DNA of 64,000 nt, from NCBI RefSeq assembly GCF_040412425.1, contig NC_089766.1:20510532-20574531 (forward strand). Reading direction: 5' to 3'. The notes beneath the pieces are model-generated. The model searched no databases, was not told the DNA's origin, and was given only the letters and a program-made list of their open reading frames with translations. Made by a program: the position numbers and the translations under genes. Origin of the DNA: Macrobrachium rosenbergii (taxonomy: Eukaryota > Arthropoda > Malacostraca > Decapoda > Palaemonidae). This document shows, piece after piece, positions 50,745 to 63,632 of this stretch (its first letter is position 1; each line of letters begins with the position of its first letter).

Positions 50745-51035
50745 GTGAGAGTTCTTCTTTTTGTATTTCCCTTTACTTCTTTTTACCTCTCCCTAATGAA
50801 CACCATATTCTTTGGAAGCTTGAATTTCAAGTTAATGGCCCCTGTGGGCTTGTTCCATATGGTAGGTTTAATCTTCTGAATAATAATATGACTCAGAAAT
50901 CAATTTTTGGAAAATGCAAAAAGAATCCCGGGGAATATCATAAATGAATAACTGCAAAACAGAATTATATTACTCTTATTAACAGAAATGAACACAACAA
51001 AGAGCGAAATGTAGAAAATATTTTCTACCTAATAT

Positions 51036-51325
51036 CAGGGTGGAACCTAGGATCTCTCAAGTGACAGGCAAGGATGCTACCAACCATGCCATAATATGAA
51101 AGAATCTGGAACTCAACTACTTAACCTGGATTTGAGAAGTTACCTGGGCAGGTTAAACTCCTTACACCAACGATTTCTACCAAACTTCCAAATCAAACAG
51201 TGACTCAGGTGATAGCACGTAAATCGACTTGTCCCTCTGAATGAACGTGAAATATAGGAATGGTCGGTAACGCTCTTGTGTCTCACGTGAGATGTCGTCC
51301 TGGGTTCGGTCCTGATGTCAGGCGG
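51036..51325. mobile_element. SINE family B element with two outward tRNA-like heads
   Basis: A minus-strand tRNA-like head (51036-51095) has TGGCATGGTTGGTAGCA and GGTTCCACC. A plus-strand head (about 51266-51315) has ATGGTCGGTAACGC and GGGTTCGGTCC. The body between (51098-51245) matches the SINE at 30.9-31.2 kb. Both heads resemble polymerase III A and B boxes. Confidence 0.6.
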
Positions 51326-51880
51326 ACATCTGTTTCCCACAGCAAGCAATAAAGTAGATGCCACGAACATAGTGAATGAATACACCTGCAACGTAGGTGC
51401 TTGTAAAGAGTCTTGTAACTCAAGTTGACCTGAAGGGTGCGGAACTCAGGACTGAAAGTACCCGAGGGGACACGAGGGGATTAGCTGAGCTCTTTTTTCC
51501 TCAGGGGAAAGGAGAGAAGACCAATGGTGGAAAATGTGTTCTGGGTGGTGTGGTAGTCGTATGAAAAGTATTATATTCTAACTTTAAAATTTCCATTCAT
51601 CAGTTAGGGACATATGACTTTCCTGATAATTAGGCCTTGCCTTCAAAGTGTTGCTGAATACAAATATATACAAATCATTGCTATCGTTCTCTATAATTTC
51701 ATAACTAATGTTTTGTGTGATAAGGAAAGAATAAAAGAAGATAATAAAATAGATATAGCTTCTAGGAATATAGATAAATAAATAAGGAAGAAGATCAAGA
51801 TTCACTTCCGAAAATCGCCTGGAACAGAAGCATCATTGCGTCTAGAGAATTTCTTTTCTGGTTTCCCATTTTGTATTAGG

Positions 51881-51881
<1 letters not shown>

Positions 51882-51945
<64 letters not shown>
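51882..51945. repeat. (CT)n microsatellite
   Basis: Pure CT array. Confidence 0.95.
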
Positions 51946-51949
<4 letters not shown>

Positions 51950-52894
51950 TTTCTTGTATTTGCACAAATCCAGTAAATTTAAGATCTTGACGCGGAAAGG
52001 AATTAAAGGAATCAGATGCTTCTCTTCTCTTCCCGTTCGCCCCGTTCGGCTTCTGAACGATCCCCTTTAATCGTGCGGTGAAGATTAATATTGCTTTTCC
52101 TTTTACCGTCATATGTATATAAGAGAATTTTGACATGTTACAATATCCTTGTAGTTAAAGTTGGAGAGCGTGAGAATTCACTCACATGATCTAAAAGTTT
52201 TCAAGAGGTAATAAAATGATTTAACAAAATACATTCAGCAACTGCATTTTAGCTTTCCATTATTTTGGAATGGTTCGTCACTACTGCCCGATTAGTTTTT
52301 TTTTTTTTTTTTTTTAATGTCTCGATGAGATTGTCGGAAGGCCAAGGCAAAAGGAAAGGCTTTGATGGTCATCAGATGTGGCAATAAATTTAAAAGGAGA
52401 AAAAATGATTATTGATTCAAACTCTTTCCGTATACAAACAAAAAATGAGTAAACATTTTGAAATTACCTACACAATTCATGGTGAAATAACTTTTTCAGT
52501 AATTTTGCGCCTAAAGTTTAAGACAGATTTATAATTATTGTCACATTACCTTTTTCCACTTATTTCATTAAAACCATAATAGGTATTTGATATAAAATCA
52601 CCGGGAACCTACTTTTAGCAAACGTGCGAACACAGGTCCGCATCAACATTCGTGTGAGCAAACGTGGACGTGAAATTTTTAACAATGAAAAATTTACTCA
52701 CTGACGCTCTGGAAACAAGTCGTTCAACATTTACGCGACGATAGATAGATGCAATCCTATCACCTGGAGGTTTTTATCGGATCAGTCTCGTCCAGGAACG
52801 CCTGATCCGGTTCCAGTTCATTTGAGGCAGAGGATCCGGTTCCTGAATGTTTGAGGGAGCGTTAAAGGCAATCTTATCTATAGGTGTTATTGGA

Positions 52895-52901
<7 letters not shown>

Positions 52902-52958
<57 letters not shown>
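52902..52958. repeat. (CT)n microsatellite
   Basis: Pure CT array. Confidence 0.95.
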
Positions 52959-52961
<3 letters not shown>

Positions 52962-53879
52962 GATAAGTGTATATGAGACATTTTCCTAAGATTGTGAAAG
53001 CTGTTCCTCAATTTTTTCTGTTCATGATTTCTCCAGTAATAAATCAGTGGAACTCTTTCCCTAACTCAGTGTTCCCGTATCACATGACGTCCGTGAGAAT
53101 TCCTCCGGTCTCATTTACATCTTAATGGAACCACATTTAGGTATATTCAGTGTTCTTCAAATGGCAAATATAATCGATCCAATTAAAAGTGAATGAAGCC
53201 CATCACTGAGAAACTTACGAATTGGAACATGACATTTTTTAACTCTAGAGGAAGTCAGGATACTAAGGTTTCTTTATTAAATAAGTGTCTGCAGTGATGC
53301 TGTGGAATGAAAACAGCCGAAGGAGAGCCTCAGAACATGATTCAAGCTCTTCCATGAAAAATAAAATGACGAGTACTTGAAATTGAGATTGGTATCGTTC
53401 AATACTTTCATCATCGGTTTACATTTTCTTGCTATAGAAAAAAAGTTTGTGGGAGGGTTGGTTGGTGGAGGGGGGGAAGGGGAGTTGACAGCCGGGGCGA
53501 GATGTCAATTCTTATACAGAAGACCAGAAATTATTGACTTATTCTGAAGACCTTTGACTGACCTGCACTTTTATTGACGAGATAATACTTGATGATAACA
53601 AACAGCCGTCTCTATCTGTATCATATATGAATACGTGTGTTCACTGTTTGTACTCTAACATATCTTATTGCCAGAATCACCAATTCAGATTGAATACCTT
53701 GTCTTTCTTTTCTGGTTTTTGTCTACTGAAAACGCTATTGTCACATCATCTTGTAGAGTGACGTGCTTACTGAACCGCACAATAATTTAGTAGGATTAAT
53801 TTATTGCATATTTTACCTGTCATTACAGGTACTAAGGTTGCTGGCGCTGAAACGTAGTCCCTTTTTGACTCGTCTTTGA

Positions 53880-53995
53880 CTGAATATTAATTCTGTTCCC
53901 ATTCACAGCTGGATCGATTGGTAAGTGTAGGCCAGGATCGGACTTAGGACCTTGGGAATGGAAGTCCTTTGCTCTACCACTCAGCCACGTTTCTT
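53880..53995 (-). mobile_element. tRNA-derived SINE fragment, family E
   Basis: On the minus strand: CGTGGCTGAGTGGTAGAGCA (A-box) followed by GGTCCTAAGTCCGATCC (degenerate B-box), then CCAATCGATCCAGCTGTGAA. The tRNA-like fold is incomplete and the tail is SINE-like, so it is not called a tRNA gene. Confidence 0.6.
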
Positions 53996-54009
53996 TGCTT
54001 TGTCTTGGT

Positions 54010-54012
<3 letters not shown>

Positions 54013-54066
<54 letters not shown>
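54013..54066. repeat. (CT)n microsatellite
   Basis: Adjoins the upstream side of the family E SINE. Confidence 0.95.
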
Positions 54067-54070
<4 letters not shown>

Positions 54071-54395
54071 TGTCAACCAAAAACAGGAAGACGAAACTCC
54101 ACAACTGACCTTTTGGAAAATGAAAACGAGGTTCGTTTGTTTTTGCAAACTAGATGACACTGTGGGGTTCAATGTAAGGAAAAAATATAATCTGCTTTCC
54201 TTCTTTGTTACTTTTATATTAAAAAAAAAAACTATCTGCACTGAAGCGACTTTGCACGAATAGAGCGTTCATAAATAATATTCACGAATCTAATGTGTCC
54301 GTCAAGAAGTTGTTTCAAGGTGAAATATTTCTCAATACAGTGATAGAAATTACGCAAAAGTGAATGATTTGTGATTAATCAGAAAAAGCAAACGC

Positions 54396-54398
<3 letters not shown>

Positions 54399-54466
<68 letters not shown>
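54399..54466. repeat. (GA)n microsatellite
   Basis: Pure GA array. Confidence 0.95.
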
Positions 54467-54467
<1 letters not shown>

Positions 54468-54679
54468 TATAACAGCTGGATGAAGCTTCCCCTCATCGTA
54501 ATAACTGCTTGAGAAAAACTTCTAGAGCAAGTAATGTAACTCATTGTTAAGGCGTGTGCAATTTCCCGCTTTTCTTTTTCGCAACTTCAACTTGATTGCA
54601 GCAACTTTTTTTTTTGTGAAGGAACTTCTTCTCAAAAATGAAACCCCTTTTCTCTCTCTTTTTAGTTTTATGTAAAAGA

Positions 54680-55030
54680 AAACTGGCTTTGTCTGTCCGT
54701 CTGCACATTTCCTGTCCGCCCTCAGACGTTAAAAACTACCGAGGCTAGAGGGCTGCAAATTGATATGTAGATCATCCACCCTCCAATCATCAAACATACC
54801 AAATTGCAGCCATCTAGATTCAGTGGTTTTATTTTATTTGAGGTTAAAGTTTGCCATGGTCGTGCGACTGGCACCGCTATAGGTGCCAATAACACAGTCC
54901 ACCATCGGGCTGTGGCTGAAATTTTCATGGGCCGCGGCTGAGATTTTCATGGGCCGTGGCTGAGAGTATCATACAGCATTATACTCTGTACAGAAAACTC
55001 TGTTGCGCCGAAGAAACTTTGGCACATTTT
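54680..55030 (-). repeat. Interspersed repeat, family C, copy 2
   Basis: Opposite orientation to 32420-32765. It carries GAGGGCTGCAAATTG, the CTGTACAGAAAACTC edge and the hairpin half GCGCCGAAGAAACTTTGGC. A GGGCCGCGGCTGAGATTTTCAT unit of about 25 bp is locally duplicated. Confidence 0.7.
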
Positions 55031-56263
55031 TTTACTTTTTTTTTATCAACAGCGAAGATTTATTTTTTTTCGCCCATTGGATGAATATTTTATAAAATTG
55101 TAATCACATTTTTGTTTGTCATTTACTTCTTAGCAAACACAATATTTAATAAAGAATTATATTTTATGTTAACAATAACTTCCTCTTTGAGGATTTTAAC
55201 CACCGACCCCCAAACAGTAGGCAAACACTGAATCCACTCGGGAACATAAGACTTAAATCCTCAAGGAGGAGGCTGTTGTCAGCACCTGGTGATACCTGAG
55301 TCTCATTGTTTTCATATCCTCTCACTGACATGGACAGAATACAGAAATTCATTATTGTAATTATCCCCAGGACCATTCTTTCTTAAGAAATCAGGAGTAA
55401 TTTTTATCTATCTATCTAGCTACCCATATATCTATATATCTCTGTACACATGCAGGCTGTAGCACCTGACAACAGATAAAAACAATGACCTCTTTCCTTG
55501 GAGGTTGAAACCGTCGACTACAGAAACAGCGAGTCGACGCCTAGTCTTTCCAGTCAGTCGTGAGAGGACACATTAAACCCTCCTCCAAAAGTACCAGAGT
55601 TGGATGTGAGCATTGTCAATAGGCTGCATCGCCTGAAAATAGATGCTAGCAATAATCGCCTTCCCTACAAAAAGAAATAGGTATTTAAACGAGCTTGTAA
55701 GCATCACTGTCATAAAGCAAAGTTAACTGCATAAAACATATAGGTAACGTTAACATTAAGAATAAAAAGAAACAAAATATATTATAGACACTGTTGCAGT
55801 AAATAACAATAATTTTCTTCAGCTCATCTGATACACACTGCAGCTAATGTATTAACTTATCAGTGAATATCTTAAATTACGGTATAAAAAAAGGGCGGGG
55901 GGAGGAGGGGGGCTCTTAAGGAATCGGTGTTTGGTCAAAATTCAATTTTTATGTTTTCCTCTCTACTAGGGCAATGTTAGTCAAGGTTCTTCCTTAACAA
56001 AAAGTACCCCAGCAAGTTTTAGTCTTGTATCCTTTTCCTTTTAAAATCGCTTCTTTAAAGTGTTCTGGCAAAGATTAATGTGCAAGGCGAATATTCCTCA
56101 ACTTCCACTGACCTCTTCTGCACTTTTGAACTCTCAACAGCGACAGGAAGAAATACATCCGGAAGAAATATGTTAAGTACTTTCGTGCAAGAGCGAACTG
56201 CGATGCTGCCAGGTATGGAAATTTCTCTTTAACGCACTTCGAACCAGTGACGAAGCCTGCAGG

Positions 56264-56264
<1 letters not shown>
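55031..56264. other. No gene seen
   Basis: AT-rich DNA. A short impure (ATCT)n run lies near 55406-55440. Nothing else recognised. Confidence 0.4.

Positions 56265-56327
<63 letters not shown>
56265..56327. repeat. (CT)n microsatellite
   Basis: Pure CT array. Confidence 0.95.
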
Positions 56328-56330
<3 letters not shown>

Positions 56331-56900
56331 GAAAAAGACTATGATAAAGCAATCATAATCAGCCAAGTTCTGGAAAATCAGCAATCAGCAATCAAGGCGG
56401 AGATTGTAGATATAGCTTCTACTGTAAGTACAGAACCTATATTATACAGAAATATATACGACAGAAAATATATCTCTCTTGATAACAGAATAGATAAGTA
56501 GACCGTTTACCTCTGCTCTAATCTCAAACGCAAAGGTTCGAATACAAGGCAGGGAAGATGCACTACTTTCGGTGTAAGCTATTTCTAATGTTGAAAAATT
56601 ATTATCATTGGCGTCATCACCCATGAAGCGAAGGACGCTGGAAGAACACATCGTCACCGTAACTGAATTTCACTCAAGGCTGCAGTAAACAACGCCATCA
56701 AGACTCGCTTAATCCCTTGCCGTGTCACAACCAGACTTACTATCACTTTTGTGCGAAGTTCTCCACTGTAAAAAGATCCTTTAGGAAATCCTTGTAGGAG
56801 TATGGGTCTTTCGTCCTGCAGGAGATGAATGAGAGGAAAAGCAAACAGTCTTCATAACCACAACAGTAAAAGAAAACGGTGGAAAGAGGCATTCTGTCCC
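56328..56900. other. No gene seen
   Basis: Nothing recognised up to the left end of the hAT/MULE nest. Confidence 0.4.
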
Positions 56901-56934
56901 AGCGAAGAGGGTTCTTCAAACCGGAACAGGACGA

Positions 56935-57031
56935 TTTGGCGCCGACTCTTTGGCGCTGACGATTTGGCGCCGCCATTTTGGCGATAGACAGTTTGGCACT
57001 CATTGTTTTGGCGATGAGCTGTTTTGGCGCC
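56935..57031 (+). repeat. Seven TTTGGCGCC-like repeats, left MULE end
   Basis: Copies start at 56935, 56949, 56963, 56977, 56992, 57007 and 57023, spaced 14-16 bp. The core TTTGGCGC is exact in four. They mirror the array at 59051-59147 and are candidate transposase-binding sites. Confidence 0.85.
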
Positions 57032-57063
57032 AAGAAACAAACTTAAGGACCACCCGCAAATTT

Positions 57064-57330
57064 GTGTCTCGTTTAGTGATCACCTCATTACACCAAAGGC
57101 TCGTCTGATTTGAGAATTGTAATAGTAAACCAGTTATTACGATATTCAAGTCTTGTTTAGTTATCATATAATTTTAGCAGTGTCTCGTTTAGTGATCATC
57201 TCATTACACCAAAGGCTTGTGTGATTTGAGAATTGTAATAGTAAACTAGTTGTTACGATATTCAAGTGTCTCGTTTAGTGATCATATAATACTACCAGTC
57301 TCTTTTGATTTGAGCATTGTAATAAAAAAA
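57064..57330 (+). repeat. Tandem repeats in MULE 5' non-coding region
   Basis: GTCTCGTTTAGTGATCA recurs at about 57066, 57182 and 57268, with a diverged copy near 57153. The first two long units (about 116 bp) share GATTTGAGAATTGTAATAG. They lie between the end array and the transposase start. Confidence 0.75.
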
Positions 57331-57395
57331 AAAAAAGTTGTCTTTTTATATTGGAAAACGCTTTTCTTTAGTTTCTTGTACAGCCCATACCAGAA

Positions 57396-58805
57396 ATGGC
57401 CGAAAAATTTTTAAGTAAGAGAGGCAAGCCAAAATTTTCACACAACGGATATATGTATGTGTTTGACAAATGTAGCAAAAACGATCCTTCTCTCAAGTTT
57501 TGGAGGTGTGAACCAAAAAATGAGTGTAAAGGGCGTATTCATACTAAGAACCAGGAAGTACTGAAAGAAGTAAATGGACATTCACACGGTGCGTCGGCAG
57601 TAAATGTGGAAGTTGCTGAAATTAAAACAAGCGTAAAACGTAAAGCAGAGGAAACTTTTGAAGTGCCGTCATCAGTTGTTAATGTTTGCATTGAAAATAG
57701 CTCTCAAGCTGCTCTGGCAGCATCGCCCACTTCAGATGCCATGAAAAAAATTGTACGACGAAAGCGAAATCAAATATATTCTGCGCCAGCAAACCCTCTC
57801 AGTTTAAGTGAATTAGTAATACCGGACGAGTACAAACTTTACCTTACGCACGGTGGTCAATTTGAAGACTTTTTGCTTGGAGATAGCAGTGATGAACATG
57901 GCAGAATTTTAATATTTGGTAGAAAGACCTGGGTAAATATTTTACATGATTCTGATGTGTGGTACGCCGATGGCACGTTTAAGATGTCTCCTCCGTTATT
58001 TGCACAGGTTTACGTAATTATGGCAAGAAAGCATGAAGGAGTTCTCCCTATACTATACGCCCTATTACCTAATAAGCGTCGAACAACATACTTGAAAATG
58101 TTTCGAATGATAACTGAGATGTCTGCAGAGTTGCAACCAAAGGGCATTTATTGTGATTATGAACAAGCAGCTTTTTCTGCAATGACAGAATGTTTTCCGG
58201 ATGTGGAGTTGAAAGGCTGCCTCTTCCACTTTGCACATAATATTCATAAGCACCTGAAACAACTTGGGCTCCAACATTTGTATAATAATGACCCCGACTT
58301 CTCAGTAAAAGCCAAAATGATCGTTGCTTTATCTTTTGTACCTATTTCTCACATGGATGTTTACATCAATGCTTTGGCGCAATATTTACCTGATGAACTC
58401 CAGCCGTTAATGAACTGGGTCGAAGATAATTATGCAGGAAGTCCCCTGAGGAGGGGAAATGGCCGACGTTCACCACTTTTCCCTACGCAAATGTGGAATA
58501 TGTATAGTCGAACGATATCAGGTGAGGACAGGACAAACAGTCATGCTGAAGCTACGCACAGGAAAATCTATGCAGAACTTGGAATGAACCACCCAGTTAT
58601 ATGGAAATTCATCGATGGTATAAAGAGAATTCAGAAGGGACGCGATTCTTATTATGAACAACTAATGGCTGGGAATACTCCTGCTCGAAAACGCTTAAAA
58701 TACATTAAGACTGATGAACGCATTTTAACTATAGTACAGCAGTTTGATTCACGGGAACCACTGGAATACTTACGTGGTTTGGCATATAACTATGAAATGC
58801 GTTAA
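57396..58805 (+). CDS. MULE transposase with FLYWCH zinc finger
   Basis: 469 codons from the ATG at 57396 to TAA, with no break. Residues 10-64 form a FLYWCH-type zinc finger (W36, C38, C44, H62, H64), a DNA-binding module often joined to MULE transposases. The catalytic core follows: D192 in ADGTFK, D254 in CDYEQA, the CLFH motif at 275-278, and E385 in NSHAEATHRK as likely third acidic residue. A Lys/Arg-rich stretch (KIVRRKRN, about 118-125) may be a nuclear-localisation signal. It would bind the element's end arrays and cut and paste it. Length fits compact animal MULE transposases. It sits between matched end arrays with a 9-bp duplication, so this copy may be active or only recently silenced. 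Confidence 0.88.
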   Translation: MAEKFLSKRGKPKFSHNGYMYVFDKCSKNDPSLKFWRCEPKNECKGRIHTKNQEVLKEVNGHSHGASAVNVEVAEIKTSVKRKAEETFEVPSSVVNVCIENSSQAALAASPTSDAMKKIVRRKRNQIYSAPANPLSLSELVIPDEYKLYLTHGGQFEDFLLGDSSDEHGRILIFGRKTWVNILHDSDVWYADGTFKMSPPLFAQVYVIMARKHEGVLPILYALLPNKRRTTYLKMFRMITEMSAELQPKGIYCDYEQAAFSAMTECFPDVELKGCLFHFAHNIHKHLKQLGLQHLYNNDPDFSVKAKMIVALSFVPISHMDVYINALAQYLPDELQPLMNWVEDNYAGSPLRRGNGRRSPLFPTQMWNMYSRTISGEDRTNSHAEATHRKIYAELGMNHPVIWKFIDGIKRIQKGRDSYYEQLMAGNTPARKRLKYIKTDERILTIVQQFDSREPLEYLRGLAYNYEMR

Positions 58806-58932
58806 ATTGTTGGTGAAAATACTTCATTTTATTTAATTTTTGTAGCATTTTAATACTGTATTGCTGAAAATAAATAGAACTTTTTTTATTTTTATGTTAT
58901 TTTTGACCCATGCAATATATATAAACACACAC

Positions 58933-59034
<102 letters not shown>

Positions 59035-59050
59035 AGAAAATTTTCAAGCT

Positions 59051-59147
59051 GGCGCCAAATGGGCTAGCGCCAAAATCACGAGCGCCAAAACCATTTAGCG
59101 CCAAAACGGGGGCACCAAATCATCGTCGCCAAAAGAGCGGCGCCAAA
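59051..59147 (-). repeat. Seven GGCGCCAAA-like repeats, right MULE end
   Basis: Copies start at 59051, 59066, 59081, 59097, 59111, 59125 and 59139, spaced 14-16 bp. This is the inverted partner of the left array, with the same number and near-identical spacing. Confidence 0.85.
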
Positions 59148-59355
59148 ACGTACTGGACTCTCTTCAAACTACGGGTCGCGACCCATTACTGGGTCGCCAA
59201 GTCTTCCAAACTGGGTCGCAGGCTCACAAAAATAAATACATAAATAAAATAATTATTATCTACATGTCAGTAAGATAAATAAGAATTGATACATGGATCC
59301 ACCTAGTCCTAACGAATATCCGAGTCTAATCATAATGCTCAGAACTTCTATTTTC

Positions 59356-59358
<3 letters not shown>

Positions 59359-59432
<74 letters not shown>
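59359..59432. repeat. (GA)n microsatellite inside the hAT element
   Basis: In the hAT 5' non-coding region. Confidence 0.95.
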
Positions 59433-59434
<2 letters not shown>

Positions 59435-59556
59435 GCAGCGTGACGCAGTGGCGGTGTGGGTGGCGAACGTGAATGGAATGTGTAAGCTGTGAGCCTGCGA
59501 TGCGTACTTACAGATTTGAAACAACACATGATTAGTTACATTTAAGTTTTAAGAGT

Positions 59557-61160
59557 GTGCAGAAGTCTCCTTCAGTTATAAAACAGTTCATGCAATCACA
59601 CTCGTTTCAAATGCATCGATTTTTTATTAGAAAGGGTGTCATTGCTACTCAGGCACCAAAGCCTTCTTGTTCAGGCGAGAAAGACAAACAGACGAACTCA
59701 ACGACAGAGAAGCCTGCTATGTCTCGTACCGGTAGGGGCGAGGCATCATAGCTGCCTGTGCCCTGTTCTGAGCCTTCTGCTAAGAAGAAATTATGGCTAA
59801 GGCAATATAGTGAAGAATTCTTGAAGTATGGATTTATTAAGTATGAAAAGGATAAACAAGAACTTCGGCCACAGTGTGTTATTTGCAATGTTCTTGCAAG
59901 TGAAAGTATGACGCCTTCAAAATTAAAGAGGCACCTTGAATCGAAACATGTTGAACTAGTTGGAAAATCAGTAGATTTTTACAAAGAAAAAAAGAACAGT
60001 TGAGTTTACCAGTGAATATCCTTAGTAAATCAACCACTCATAATGGTAAATTGCAACTGGATTCTTATCTAGTTGCTTATCGAATAGCAAAAGAGAAAGT
60101 GCCATATATTTATGGTGAAAAACTTATCCTTTCAGCTACATTAGAAATAGTAACTACAGTGCTTGATGAGAAATCAGCAGAGAAGATTAAATGTGTCCCT
60201 GTCAGTGACGCAACAGTATCTCGGAGGATTAGGGATATTGCAGAAGATTTTGAATTTCAGTTGGTTTCACGCCTCCAGGCTGTTGAAGAATGTGCTATCC
60301 AGCTCGATGAAAGTACTGATATAGCTAATTGTGCAACACTCCTGGTTTATGTGAGATATCCATGGGAAGATGACTTCTTGGAGGACATACTGTGCTGCTT
60401 GACCTTACCTACACACACAACAGGGTCAGAGATCTTCAGAGTTTTGAATGACTGTGTAACTGGAAAATATAAATTTAACTGGGCAAACGGCAAGGGCGTC
60501 ACTACAGATGGAGTGGCAAATATGACAGGAAAAAATAGTGGTGTTGTGAGCAAGATATCAAGGGCTGCAGGTAATTATGTAACTTGGAATCATTGTTTCA
60601 TTCATAGTGAAGCTTTGGCTGCAAAAGGAATCACTGCCAGCTTGAAAAATGTTCTAAATGAAGCTGTAAAACTCGTCAATCTTATCAAAGGGAGTTCATT
60701 GAATAGCCGTTTGTTCGATCAACTTTCCTGTGAAATGGGAGCTGATCAGTCACACTTTTACCATACTGAAGTTAGGTGGCTATCCCGAGGAAGAGTTCTA
60801 ACCAGGATATATGAATTAAGGATGGAGATACATATATTCCTTCTTGAAAAGAAGTCTCCAATGGCAGAGCCATTTATCAGGGATGAATGGCTTGCACAGC
60901 TATCATATTCAGCAGACATTTTCTCAAAGCTCAATGAATTTCATCTAAAACTACAATGAAGAGAGAATGATGTATTCAAACACACCGAGGAAGTACAGGC
61001 ATTTAAGAAATCACTAAAGATTTGGCAAGCAAGGGTTAAAACAGACCAATCTGTTCACTACATGTTCCCCACACTTTTACAACATATTGAGGAAAACCAT
61101 TTAAATCAAGAATATATGAGGAAAACCATTTAAATCAAGAATGTATATATATAAAATATA

Positions 61161-61232
<72 letters not shown>

Positions 61233-61690
61233 CACACTTCAGTCTCTGTCAGCCAGCTTTCAGCAGTATTTTCCAGAAGAAAAAACTAACCATTTAAAAA
61301 GAAAAATACTGGGTAAAAGATCCGTTTGTATTTGGGAACCCAGATTCAGTTGTGGAATTAAACTTAACACCTAGTAAGGAAGATTAGTCCGGCTAACTAG
61401 TAGTAACTCATTAAGAATGAGGCACAAGACATCAACATTCTTTTCTTTTTGGCGAAGCCTTTCCAAGAACTATCCCACCTTGAGTAAAGAGAGTGTCATT
61501 CTCTTGCTATCTTTTACAACCACGTATATGTGTGAGGCTGGTTTCTCAGTCATAACCAAGTTAAAAGTCAAAGGAAAGAAATCGCCTTGATGCCACCATT
61601 GATATACGTGTCGCCCTATCTTTCCTGCAAGCCAAACTGGTCCAGGATAACAACAAACAAGCAAGCCCACCCAAGTCACTAAATAGGTAA
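59557..61690 (+). pseudogene. hAT transposase pseudogene (ZBED5-like, BED finger)
   Basis: Reads as one hAT transposase with breaks. MHRFFIRKG near the start is followed by an in-frame TAG (59749-59751). A BED zinc finger follows (CVIC...HLESKH, about 59875-59950). A frame change occurs in an A-run near 59990. The core then runs 60000-60956 with QLDESTDIANCATLLVYVRY, DGVANMTGK, HCFIHSEALAAK and EVRWLSRG, all typical of ZBED5-like hAT transposases. A TGA at 60957 stops it, but the frame continues sensibly. A (TA)n array splits the gene at about 61160. The dimerisation region, with FWRSLSKNYPTLSKESV- and MCEAGFS-type motifs, follows in shifting frames to about 61690. It cannot make an active enzyme as read. 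Confidence 0.85.
61163..61231. repeat. (TA)n microsatellite splitting the hAT gene
   Basis: Separates the hAT core from its C-terminal region. Confidence 0.95.
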
Positions 61691-61741
61691 GCCTAATTGC
61701 AAATAAGTGGAAATTATTCTGTTTGCATACACACACACACA

Positions 61742-62010
<269 letters not shown>

Positions 62011-62179
62011 CATGTTTATAATTCTGATTATAATGCCTTTTTAACATATTTATTGCGTTTCAGTTCTTATCCTTGTATTCTTTGATATTTCTGGTCATTT
62101 GTACAATATTTTTCTTTATGGGTCGTCGTAATGATGTCAGTAAAAACTGGGCCACGGCGGAAAAAGTTTGAAGAAAATT

Positions 62180-62829
62180 AAAGAATGACACTTGAAAGAA
62201 CGATTAAATTTTGATTTTATGAACTCTTCATTAAAATTAATGGCTTTGAATAAAGTAAGAAAATCCGATAGAGATTAAATATTAATTGTTATGATAACAA
62301 TCACTTATAAAAAGGCAGAATCAGTTGACACCATTAAAGGAAACGGAAGAGCCCAGCAAACCCCAACAGACAGACACAGACACAGACACAGACACAGACG
62401 ACAGTGAGACAGTCGACGTTTCGAAGAATAATGACTGCAGGTCTTTCCCTCGGAAGGAAGTAAAAGGAATGAAGGGCCTTGTTATGCAGAGATTCCTTCG
62501 GAGTATCCAACCATCGCATGTGAGGCGTGCTTGAACGAACTAATTCTGCTTTCAGCTAAAGCAGGAAAATGGCCTTCCTTCCCTCAAGTGTTCGACAAAT
62601 CACGCCACACTTCTTCCTTCGCCTGAGGATTATGGAGATAACCTCCGTCATTAGCCAATCTATTAAACGCAATTTACTTAAGGAAGGTGATTCAACGTGC
62701 AGGGCTTCTATTTCAAGACCCTGAAATTGTTGTTGTTCATATCCGTTTTCTTTAACGTTCCCCCACTAGTTCCTTAGTACAAAGCTATACTTATTTGTAC
62801 CTCTTCCCTACATTCAATTTGCTAATTAG

Positions 62830-62862
<33 letters not shown>

Positions 62863-63552
62863 GTTAATATAAAGCCTTCCCTTTCCTTCCATACTACGTT
62901 ACTGTTTTATGGCGATAAACTGCATACGTTCGTTAACCACCGAGTATTGAGCAACTTCCTGTAGGGACTATTTTTTTTTTTTTTTTTTTGTATGCATAAT
63001 GTTAAAATGTTTTCAATACAGGAAATCATGATTTCTTATTAGAAAGTTTCCTCAATTCATTCATCCCTATAAGAGCAACAGGACTTGACATCTGTCTATA
63101 AACATTTCAACAAAACGTACTAGCAAATAATATGGCTATTCCTTTCATTTGCACGGCAGGACTCAAGTTCCAGTTCCGCTGACACTCCCACTGCTTCTCT
63201 GGAGGAAAATCCTGAGGTCACCCTCGGAGAAGAGAGACAACATTGCAACAGCTGTGTTCTTAGAGGTCGTGCACGAAATCATCTGCGAGCTGATAATCAA
63301 GGTTTGCTACACTATAAAATTCACCTGCAGCGCCACATATTTGCTACTTTCTGCGAACAACCAGCTTAAAGGTTACATTATCGTGTCATGATAACCTGCT
63401 GGTCAGCAGTGCATTTGATTCCAGAGGGGTAGATTGCCAAGGCACGATAATAGACCCTTCAGGTTCGTTGGTCACGACTGATGTGTTAGGTAATTATGGA
63501 AGCTTTCTGTCCAAAATGTCAGGGCCCAAGATTTACTTGTTTTTTTATACTC

Positions 63553-63632
<80 letters not shown>

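Larger units (their letters stand above)
51326..53880. other. Non-coding DNA with (CT)n arrays
   Basis: Includes (CT)n at 51882-51945 and 52902-52958 and a poly(T) tract near 52297. No gene was recognised. Confidence 0.5.

Noticed and set aside
53935..53995. Possible tRNA gene on the minus strand
   Set aside because: The A-box is good but the B-box is degenerate, no complete cloverleaf is visible, and a SINE-type tail follows.
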